This document shows, one piece after another, positions 55,585 through 64,000 of a stretch of 64,000 bases of DNA. This stretch comes from Pelobates cultripes (taxonomy: Eukaryota; Chordata; Amphibia; Anura; Pelobatidae): NCBI GenBank assembly GCA_933207985.1, contig OW240915.1, positions 265,875,360-265,939,359 of the forward strand. The letters are read 5' to 3'. Positions within the stretch are counted from its first letter, which is position 1, and each line of letters begins with the position of its first letter. A program made the position numbers and the translations under genes. Below the pieces are notes generated by a model. It worked only from the letters and a program-made list of their open reading frames with translations. It did no database searches and was not told the origin of the DNA.

Positions 55585-55659
55585 CTGGATCATGTTCATT
55601 ATCTCCATTGTCAGTCTTGGAGTCTTCAGAGGGTGGTAAAACAGATCTTTCCTTCAGTC
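55585..55659 (-). CDS. asph: asph GLKERS exon, 75 nt
   Basis: Acceptor CTGCAG, donor GTAAGCGG, phase 1-1, 25 codons. Starts (G)LKERSVLPPSEDS and ends NGDNEHDP(G). Human ASPH has GLKERSTSEPAVPPEEAEP at the junction after the EF-hand-like GDGDFD exon; the shared GLKERS and PP-acidic pattern makes the gene assignment firm. The splice choice here decides product: joining the upstream exon to this one gives junctate/hydroxylase, joining it to 61405 gives junctin. Confidence 0.95.
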
Positions 55660-56654
55660 CTGCAGGTCCCAGTTATAAAATGTTTAAAAATGTATTAAGA
55701 TAAGTACGTTAAACATTATATTACCAACTCAATCTGTATCTGCAATTAGGTAGTCTAGTTTGCTCACACCATCAAAATGTTGTCTGCTAAACAATTCTTG
55801 TTGCAATAAGGTTTCAATCATGAATGCACAATATATCAATATCCAGTAAAGAGGACCATAAGAGAAAGACTTTTATTAAATGTCCCCTGTCACCATAGGA
55901 GGGCCCGAATTCAAGGTTTTATTTTAAAAAGGAAATCAGACTTTGAAGATCAATCAGTGTGTGCAGAAACACATTTTAATACACTTAACAGACACATGCC
56001 TGCAGTACTTTGAAAGTTCAATAAAAAGGGAAATTTTAAACAACTTGTGATGTGCAAAAATGTGTACAAACTGGCCATTACGTGCGGTTAGAGTACTTAT
56101 TTCTTCATACATCTCCCTCATAAATTTGTATTTATAACCGTTACATAAAGATTGAAATAGAATCATAAATGTGAATTTAAACAAAGCATGTTATATTCGA
56201 GTGCTATAAAGACTGGTGAATATTATTTGGTTTCACGTGGAATCATCTGGTGTATTGAAGTTTTTTTTGGATGGGTTGACAGTCCACAAAAATACTTTGA
56301 ATTGTTACTCATCTCTAAGTTGGCACACTTCTGGAATAATTTTATTACATATTCTATTAGTATACTTAGGTCTATAAATGAAGTTTGTGTTTTACTGATT
56401 TAACATTTCCTCTTATCACAGGCCAGAGCTGCTGGGCTGAGCAAATGCTTGCTTTTAATCACTTATTGTAGTGCTCCCCACAAACACTGATATACCCACA
56501 TGGTTACACAAAGCATCTAGGTTTCAAATACAAGGAGAGTCTCTATTTTAGCTTATATAAAAGGCAGTTGCTTGTATTGAAACTTAATGTTGCAATTTTT
56601 CTAGTTGAAACGTGATACATATATATTTTTTTGTCTGTTTTTATATTATCACCA
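55660..56654. other. Intron without recognised content
   Basis: AT-rich, no exon or repeat end recognised. Confidence 0.4.
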
Positions 56655-58769
56655 TTAACCCCTTAAGGACTGGACTGTTTTTGCGATGTTGTACATTTGC
56701 GACCAGGAATATTTTTACACTTTTGTGGTGTTTGTGTTTGGCTGTAATTTTCCGCTTTCTCATTTACTGTTCCCATACAAATTATATATTGTTTTTTCAG
56801 GACAAAAGGGGCTTTCTTTACATACCATTATTTATATAATCTCATGTATTTTAATTTAAAAAAAAAATACAAAAATCTGATGAAAAATTGAAAGAAATAC
56901 ATGTTTTTTGACTTTTACTTGAAAAATCTTTTACTCATCTACAAAAGCGAATGAAAAAAACTTCTAAATAGATTCAAAATTTTGTCCTGAGTTTAAAAAT
57001 ACCTAGTGTTTACGTGCTTTTTTTTGCATGTTATAGGGCTATAGGTACAAGTAGGATATTGCAGTTTCAAAACATACATTTTAAAATTTATCAATAGTGA
57101 CATTGTAACACTATTATCTGTCATAAATCTCTGAATAACACCCCACATGTACATATTTTTTTTAAAGTAGACAACCCAGGGTATTCAATATGGGGTATGT
57201 CCAGTCTTTTTTAGTAGCCACTTAGTCGAAAACACTGGCCAAAGTAAGCATTCATATTTGTTTGTGTGTGAAAAAGTAAAAAAACTAAATTGAACGCTAA
57301 TTTTGGCCAGTGTTTGTGACCAAGTGGTTACTAAAAAAGACTGGACATACCCTATTTGCAATACCTTGGGTTGTCTTCTTTTGCAAATGGTATGCCATCA
57401 TGGGGGTAATTCTCATTCCTGGGCTATCATACGCTCTCAAAGGCAACGTAACCAACCTGGCCATTTTCAATGTAAAAATATTTGACCCATATATTTGACC
57501 TTGTAACTTTCAAAAATGCTATAAAACCTGTACATGGGGGGTACTGTTTTACTCGGGAGACATCGCTGAACACAAATATTAGTGTTTAAAAACTGGAAAA
57601 CTTATCACAACAATTATATCATCAGTAAAAGTGCTGTTTGTGTGTGAAAAATGCAAAAAAAGTAACTTTCACTGACAATATCATCGCTGTGATATGTTTT
57701 ACTGTTTTGAATCACTAATATTTGTGTTCAGCAAAGTCTCCCGAGTAAAACAGTACCCCCCATGTACAGGTTTTAGGGTGTCGTAGAACGTTACAGGGTA
57801 AAATACAGTGCTAGCAAATTAAATTCTCTGGAATTTCGGCCTGGGCTGGCAGGCAGGTCCCTCAAATTGCAATCAATAAAATTACTTAATTATGTAAAAA
57901 TATTACATAAATACGCACGTAGAATTTAAATATATATGCATATTTATATATTTGAAGTCTACGTGTATATTTATATAATTATTTATGTAATTTTGTATAT
58001 GGACGCATGTATATTTCTTATTATTTTTATTTATTTTTATATACATAGATATATATACAAATTCATTCTAAGTGTATTTTGATATAAATATATATATATT
58101 AATTTTAAAATACAGTTAGAATAAAATTTCATATAGATATATAATTTTTTTTTAAATTTTTATTATTTAAAAAAAATTATTTAATTTAAATTACTTATTA
58201 TTTATATTTTATAATAATATATATATACAATATATATAGTTATTATATATATATTATATATATACGTGTGTAATTTAATTATAAGTGTATTTTTATATTA
58301 ATATAAGTACATAATAATATAAAAATACACTTAGTATGGCATTATATATATGATATATAGACATATATTATATAGATATAATATATGTCTATATATCATA
58401 TATACACATATATAATTATTATTTTTTTATTAACACTAACTTTATTTTTTTTTTTGAATTTACACTAGCAGGGAGACTGCCTGTCAGCACAGACAGTCCC
58501 CCTGCAGGCAGACACATGGACACCTATTGTGACCATGTGATCGCTGTGTTAAGCGATCACATGGCCACAGGGGTCCTAATTCAGTGTGGGGAGACTGTTT
58601 GGGCTGCAGGCAGTCTCCCCACAACCGGAGCCACGCTGATCGCCGCCGGGGGAACGACGGCGATCAGGTAAGTAGCTCTGACCGTTAGGACGGTTCAGGA
58701 CCGTCATCGGTCGGCAACGCAAAAATGCCGATGACGGTCCTGAACCGTCCTCGGTCCTTAAGGGGTTAA
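56655..58769. mobile_element. 2.1-kb TTAA element, copy 2 (complete)
   Basis: Bounded by TTAA; ends TTAACCCCTTAAGGAC and GTCCTTAAGGGGTTAA are perfect inverted repeats. Just inside the right end is a 65-bp hairpin with arms GGACGGTTCAGGACCGTCAT (about 58689) and ATGACGGTCCTGAACCGTCC (about 58731). The AT-rich middle has runs of TA. Long stretches match 37510-38500 and 40490-40757. It has no transposase, so it needs a helper; TTAA use suggests piggyBac or Kolobok. Confidence 0.85.
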
Positions 58770-59032
58770 ATTGTTATATTTAATGCATCCCATAACCAAC
58801 TTCTTGAATTTTCAATAATCTTACACATATGTCTATGTATATTGACCTGTGGATAAAGATTAATTGGCTACAGCAAACAAGCACCTTCTCAAGCATCTCG
58901 AGATTTGCTCTATGGAGGATGCAGCAATCTTAATTGGAAAATTGCACCATCCATGGACCAAACATACACTTACCTCTAGCACCAAAACTAAACTGAGTCT
59001 GCAGTCATATGTTGTATGAAGAAATATACAGA
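58770..59032. other. Intron, possible unused exon-like segment
   Basis: A 25-nt segment at 58974-58998 (minus) has good splice borders but a stop in phase 1 (see rejected list). Confidence 0.3.
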
Positions 59033-59200
59033 TTAGTTACATAGGCTGAAAAGACACATGTGTCCATCGAGTTCAGCCTTCCTCACATCTTTTTTTTTTT
59101 TGCTGTTGACCCAAAAGAAGAAGAAAACAAAAAAAAAACAACAACTCTGAAGCACTTTCAATTTTGTAACAAACTAGGAAAAAAAACTCCTTCACTCCAG
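59033..59200. repeat. LINE-derived repeat (CATAGGCTGAAAAGA type)
   Basis: CATAGGCTGAAAAGACACAT, then GTCCATCGAGTTCAGCCTTC and T/A runs. This is the form of a CR1-type 3' end I recall as widespread in frogs. Confidence 0.55.
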
Positions 59201-59319
59201 AATATCAGTCAGATTAATCCTTGGATCAAGACGCTATTACCCTACAGTTTAAAAATTATATAATTGCATGTTTACTTATATTATGTGTAAGTAGAAGTGC
59301 ACCAATTCATTTTGAATAC

Positions 59320-60270
59320 CGTATATGCTCGAGTATAAGCCGACCCGAGTAAAAGCCAAGGCACCTAATTTTACCACAAAAAAACTGGGAAAACTTATTG
59401 ACTCGAGTATAAGCCAAGGGTGGTAAATGCAGCAGCTACTGGTAAATTTCTAAATAAAATCAGATCCCAATAAAATTACATTGATTGAATATTTATTTAC
59501 AGTGTGTGTATATAATGAATGCAGAGTGTGTGTGTGGTGTATATATATAATGAAGGCAGTATGTGTGTGGTGTATATATAATGAATGCAGAGTGTGTGTG
59601 TGTGTGTGTGGTGTATATATAATGAATGCAGAGTGTGTGTGTGGTGTATATATAATGAATGCAGAGAGTGTGTGTGGTGTATATATAATGAATGCAGAGT
59701 GTGTGTGGTGTATATATAATGAATGCAGTGTGTGTGTGTGTGTGTGTGTGGTGTATATATAATGAATGCAGAGTGTGTGTGTGGTGTATATATAATGAAT
59801 GCAGAGAGTGTGTGTGGTGTATATATAATGAATGCAGAGAGTGTGTGTGGTGTATATATAATGAATGCAGTGTGTGTGTGTGTGTGTGTGGTGTATATAT
59901 AATGAATGCAGAGTGTGTGTGTGGTGTATATATAATGAATGCAGAGTGTGTGTGTGGTGTATATATAATGAATGCAGAGTGTGTGTATGTTTGTGTAGTG
60001 TGTGTAAACTGGATGGAGGGAGGGCATTTTCATTTTAATATTTAATTTGTTTACTTGTTTTTTTTGTCCCCCCTCCCTGCTTGTTATCTGGCCTGGGAAG
60101 GGGGCTATGGCATTCCCTGGTGGTCCAGTGGTATGGGCTGAGCGGGGAGGGGAGGGGGGGCAGGGGCTGGCAGCAAGCCGTTACTTTCCTTTCCTGCATC
60201 TCCTCCAGCTTCCCCCCCCCCCATAATACAGACCCTGACTTGAGTATAAGCCGATATGCAATATATAATC
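59320..60270. mobile_element. Non-autonomous element with CGAGTATAAGCCGA motifs and a VNTR
   Basis: Left part has GCTCGAGTATAAGCCGACCC (59331) and ACTCGAGTATAAGCCAAGG (about 59401). The right part has CTTGAGTATAAGCCGATATG (about 60238). Between them are the VNTR at 59500-59995 and a GC-rich tail (60060-60230). Terminal inverted ends are not both present, so the copy seems truncated on the right. Confidence 0.6.
59500..59995. repeat. VNTR, GTGTATATATAATGAATGCA units
   Basis: About eleven to twelve units of roughly 36-52 bp, each GGTGTATATATAATGAATGC plus a GT run of varying length. The repeating Cys/Tyr/Asn or His/Thr frames on both strands come from this array. Confidence 0.92.
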
Positions 60271-60589
60271 TGAAAATACAATGCCATTCTATGCTCATTT
60301 GCATGGAAAATTGAGAAGTCTGGAATAGTTTTGGTGCCCTTTTGAGAGGGAGATCAAATATACATACATACATATACTTTTAGTAAATACACTGTTAAAC
60401 ACAGACCTGCACACATGTGTGCAGATAGTATATACACACATCCACACACTCGTATTTTAACACGCAAAACAAATTGTGATGCAGATGAGGGAATATATGA
60501 AATAAAGCAAAGGAGAGATATGTGCTGCTATTTTGTGGGAATTTTCTGAATTGGGAGAATCAATAGTCTACTAAAGAAAGTGAAAAACA

Positions 60590-61091
60590 AGGTTTCAATA
60601 ATTCAGTTTATTTTACACCTTATTATCTGCCGCCTAAAAGGGTCATATCTTCCTCAAGAAAGCATGTCCAGATCAGTGCTCAAAGTGCAAAAAGTTCAAG
60701 GAAAAGCAGACTAAACAATTGTTCCTATACAATGACCTTTTGGAAGCAAGCAGCAACAAAATGGCTCTAAATATCATCTTGTAAAAAAAACAAAAACAAT
60801 TTTTTTTCCCCCTAATTGTACAACAGACCTTTTGTTGGAACTCAGATTTACAATGGTTATTAAGCATTGTACAATTTATTATGCACACATCTGAATTTGA
60901 TCATGGTTTCACTGTAGCATACAGAATTAAAAAAAAAAACCCCCACTACCTAAAACAATCAGTGCAAATTTGTTATTTTAAAAGCTGCATCAGCATTAGA
61001 AAAAAAATTAAAAAAAAAATCTCTCCCAGATTAATGCAGTACGAATAGCTATAAGAAGTGATGCCGTATGCTATATTTAACTATTTTTCTT
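60590..61091 (-). other. asph: 3'UTR of the junctin-type transcript
   Basis: Follows the TGA of the Lys-rich exon. AATAAA signals on the minus strand at 60875-60880 and 60607-60612 give UTRs of roughly 230 or 500 nt. AT-rich, no repeats recognised. Confidence 0.6.
60607..60880 (-). terminator. asph: Poly(A) signals of the junctin-type transcript
   Basis: Two AATAAA hexamers (minus strand): 60875-60880 and 60607-60612. The distal one is followed by TTATTGAAACCTTGTTTTTC on the minus strand, T/GT-rich. Confidence 0.5.
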
Positions 61092-61405
61092 TCATTTCTT
61101 CCCCTCACTTTTTGATTCCTTAGCTGCCTTCTTGTCTGGCTTTTTCCCTTGGTCTTGATCAGATGTTTTCCTGCTAGTGGTTCGTCTTGGTCGTTCTTTA
61201 GGTTCTTCAACGGGTTTCTTTTTGTGTTCCTTCTTCTCCTTGTCTTTTTCTGTATCTTTTTTAGATTTGCCAACCTCAACATGTTTTATGTCCTTTGCTT
61301 TTTCTAGTGCTTTTGGCTCCTTTTTATCCTGTGTCTTCAGCTCTTTAATATGGGTTAAGCACTTTTCCTTCACCTTTGTAGGTTGTTCTTTTATCTTTTC
61401 TTTAA
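61092..61405 (-). CDS. asph: asph junctin-type terminal exon (KEKE-rich)
   Basis: Acceptor ATCTATAAG after a pyrimidine-rich stretch, entry phase 1, 103 codons, TGA at 61092-61094. About a third of the residues are Lys, mixed with Glu/Asp: KEKIKEQPTKVKEK, then KKDTEKDKEKKEHKKKP, and an end KAAKESKSEGKK. This is the KEKE-type luminal tail of junctin, which binds triadin and calsequestrin in the sarcoplasmic reticulum junction. Its place upstream of the GLKERS exon matches the mammalian locus. Alternative: another triadin-like gene, but the adjacent ASPH exons in line and phase argue against that. Confidence 0.88.
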
Positions 61406-63220
61406 CTTATAGATTTACATTTTTTAAAACAGAAAGGAGTATTAAATCAACAAATAAGAAAATATTTAAGTATTTTTTTAAAAAAAAATTTAAACTATGA
61501 ATGCTATTGCGCATATGTGTACTTAAAAATATTATTACAAAATAATAACCTAAGCAAGGAATGGACTATGTAATTTCGAAATTTAGGTCAATATTGAAAA
61601 CTACTGGAGCATTTCTCCAATTTGTATACGGACCACAATATGAAATGTAAGCAACAAAAGCCAATATCCAGTAGGTTCCCCAGAATAAGGAAATTTGGAG
61701 TATTAGATAAACGCAAAACTTGAGTGAGATTGAAATATAGATATTGGGTCCGTTACCCTCTCTGTTGTGGGGTACATAGTTTAATCTAATAGGATTTGCA
61801 GTGATCAGCAGATGGGATGCTAGAGACTCCAAATTCTTGTTTGCCATGTCAGAAGTTATTTCATTGTATATGTCATTTCTACATAACAGGCATAAACCTT
61901 AACAGAAACAGTCATGCTTTGAACAGGCAGACAATCCATGCAATATGTAAAAGTATTACAACGCATACAGGTTGCTGCATTTATTTCAGAATGACAAAAA
62001 GCATTGCCTATTTGATGAAAACTGATTACTGGAGCATTAGTCACGTCACAATGAAAAGTGTTTAGGCCACGGATTTTACTCTGTCACTGTATGTAAGCAA
62101 CAACAGTTGTAAACCAGATAAAGTTACCATATCGTTGTTACTCTGACTGCCTCCCTGACAGTTCATTTTGTCAGAGAGGTTTTATTGATTTTACAAGTGT
62201 AGCAATCATAATGTTTTAACACTCAGAAAAGCACAAATATTTATATTCAGATTAAAGGGGGCTATCACACCCCAGATGTTTTAATGTTTCGTTCACTTAT
62301 CCCCTATACTTTAAAAATGTGTATTTGGGACATATGATAAATAAAATGAAACCTCGAAATTCACATACACATCTCTTCTGCAACTGGGAGCAGTCATCTT
62401 AACTCCCCGTCAATCATGGTTATAAGCACTATCCTTTGCACCTGGCAGTCCGTATACAGAAGATACACTCATTTCTATTTCTCCTACTATTTTGCTATGT
62501 GGGCTCTGGTTGTTCCTGAAGTGGATTGAGATATAATTTAACAAGTTATATAAAAGTGTTTCAATTGTGTATTTAACTGTGTAATTTCAGAGACTTGAAA
62601 GTTCATATTGAATTGTTGCCAGTGATGAATGAATACATACATGAGACTTTGGGAAGAAACATGAAGTGTTGACCAAGACTGGCTTACATTTAGTTAGCCA
62701 TGTTCTGGTTAAAAAGGATGGCATTTAAGCCATAACAGAGCATGAGTATTTCCTGTATTAAGAAGACACCTAGTTATTTATAAAGTTATTTTGAAAAGAA
62801 ATGATTTTGTAATTTTAAAGGAGATAAACAAAATGCCACTTCTGTAGTGATCATAGCCTAAGGTTTGTAGTCTACATTGGCCCAGCCATTTCATTGTTCT
62901 TTCACAGACTGTGTCTCATCAAGATGTTCACCAACAGAAGCTTCCATGACCTCACATACTATTCTACATGAAATCGGTTTCTCTATGAAAAAGAGACATG
63001 GGACATTTTATCCACAATGGATGAGTAACCAGACTTGGCAAACACTGATCAAGATTGTGAAAGTAATACCAGGTTTTGCTGCATGTTCGTTCATTTAAAA
63101 AAATAAAAAATAAATAAAAGGAGAGTATCACACTGTGTGAGTCTACTTTTGGAATATGTTTAGTTTGTGGGTTTTACCTTTTTTTCCCCTCTGAAATAAA
63201 CTAAAAGATTTACATATCAA
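61406..63220. other. Intron upstream of the junctin terminal exon
   Basis: No exon found: no GDGDFD-type EF-hand or transmembrane exon is visible, so these lie beyond the right edge. No clear repeat recognised. Confidence 0.45.
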
Positions 63221-63617
63221 TTAAAGGGATACTATAGTGCCAGGAATACAAAACTGTATTCCTTACACTATCTTTCCCCCTGCCAACCACCTTCCTTGGG
63301 CCCCCACCTCCTCAAACCCTTTATTTACTTACCTGATCCCAGTGGAAGCTCCTCCTCCTCCTTCAATGAGCGGGAGGTCCTCATGCAGAGCGTGAGGATG
63401 TCCAGAGTCAGATACCGGACCAAAGGTCTGTTTCAAACCAGGAAGCATTCTAGTGGCTGTCTACTAATCAGCTACTAGATGCTGACTTAGTGCTGCAATG
63501 TAAACATTGCAGTTTATCTGGAAATGTAATGTTTAACATTGCAGCACTTAGGTAGAGAAATAGGTACAGTGCACCCAGACCACATCAATGAGTTGTTGGG
63601 TATACAACACTATAGTA
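63221..63617. mobile_element. TTAA multi-hairpin MITE
   Basis: Left end TTAAAGGGATACTATAGTGC with CAGGAATACAAAACTGTATTCC hairpin; modules TAGTGGCTGTCT.../AGCTACTAGA and AATGTAAACATTGCAG...TGTTTAACATTGCAG. The right end is decayed around ACAACACTATAG. Confidence 0.68.
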
Positions 63618-64000
63618 TGATAAAAAGTATACTGACAGCCTATACCACACACAATGTAACCATCTGTAAAACTTTATTTCCCATAAACACGTTTTATACA
63701 ATTATTATATAACTTCAGCAGTTTGGGTAAACTGGCAAGTGAGATAGCAGTCATTACTGGCTTCAATCCTACTTAGAGGAGTAGAAGTGAAAAAAAATCT
63801 AAACTAAATGCTGAAAGAGCAGTTAACTCAAAGGAGCACAGTTGACTCTCAAAACGTGGTCAGAGTTCTTTAAAACGTCTCTATCCTAGGTATTCTGTTA
63901 CTATCCTCTTCTTATTGATGGTAAATTAGAACGAGAACCTTTCGATTCAACCAATTCCAGTTATTAGCATGGAATTCAATGATCTCAAATATTTAAGACA
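63618..64000. other. Intron to window end
   Basis: No feature recognised. Confidence 0.4.

Noticed and set aside
58974..58998. 25-nt segment with strong splice borders (GACTGCAG and GTAAGTG, minus strand)
   Set aside because: Entered in asph phase 1 it hits a stop after two codons, and its length breaks the frame. At most a poison exon; no support.
59481..60045. Frames of 93-178 codons with Cys/Tyr or His/Thr repeats on both strands
   Set aside because: They are produced by a VNTR with units of GGTGTATATATAATGAATGC plus a GT run.

Overview
The window is vertebrate genomic DNA, almost certainly from an anuran amphibian. It holds tiny exons in very long introns and is dominated by repeats. 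The repeat set is TTAA-flanked multi-hairpin MITEs, hAT elements, Tc1/TRT elements, CR1/L2-type and L1/Tx1-type LINEs, a Penelope-like element and an Ngaro/DIRS retrotransposon. No prokaryotic features, tRNA or rRNA genes were seen. The species cannot be named from the sequence.

One host gene is recognisable. It runs right to left on the minus strand across about 50 kb. It is ASPH, the locus that makes aspartate beta-hydroxylase, junctin and junctate/humbug. The identification rests on an exon at 55.6 kb encoding GLKERS followed by a Pro/acidic stretch, on a Lys-rich junctin-type terminal exon at 61.1-61.4 kb, and on a string of small acidic exons that are all phase 1 at both ends. In transcript order these are: junctin terminal exon (61.09-61.41), GLKERS exon (55.59), five related acidic exons (47.5, 47.1, 44.95, 44.77, 43.85), a 495-nt acidic exon (42.66-43.16), eight small exons from 36.95 to 26.85, a humbug/junctate-type terminal exon with a roughly 2.5-kb 3'UTR (22.88 to about 20.3), and a 30-nt exon at 11.46. 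The start and transmembrane exons lie beyond the right edge. The TPR and hydroxylase exons lie beyond the left edge. The locus should therefore give three products: a short basic-tailed junctin, an acidic junctate/humbug, and the full enzyme using exons outside the window.

Left third (1-26 kb): a nearly complete Ngaro-type tyrosine-recombinase retrotransposon with open ORFs (1-5542); MITEs and a LINE end in a duplicated block (6.4-7.4 kb); a hAT element with an 8-bp target duplication and an internal minisatellite (12.2-13.7 kb); a broken Penelope-like ORF with GIY-YIG motif, followed by a hammerhead-ribozyme-like motif (14.6-16.2 kb); a decayed Tc1 copy (23.3-24.2 kb).

Middle (26-45 kb): a three-level nest, with a DD37E Tc1-type (TRT-like) transposon inside an L1/Tx1-like LINE inside an older MITE (27.0-29.8 kb); two-level nesting of a hAT inside a 2-kb-class TTAA element (37.5-40.8 kb); and the densest exon cluster.

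Right third (45-64 kb): several hAT copies with visible target duplications, a second full copy of the TTAA element (56.66-58.77 kb), a VNTR-bearing element (59.3-60.3 kb), and the junctin terminal exon.

The most interesting signals are the expanded, rapidly varied acidic exon family in asph, the two possible readings of the humbug-type terminal exon, the hammerhead motif, and the recurrent presence of tandem arrays inside non-autonomous hAT elements.
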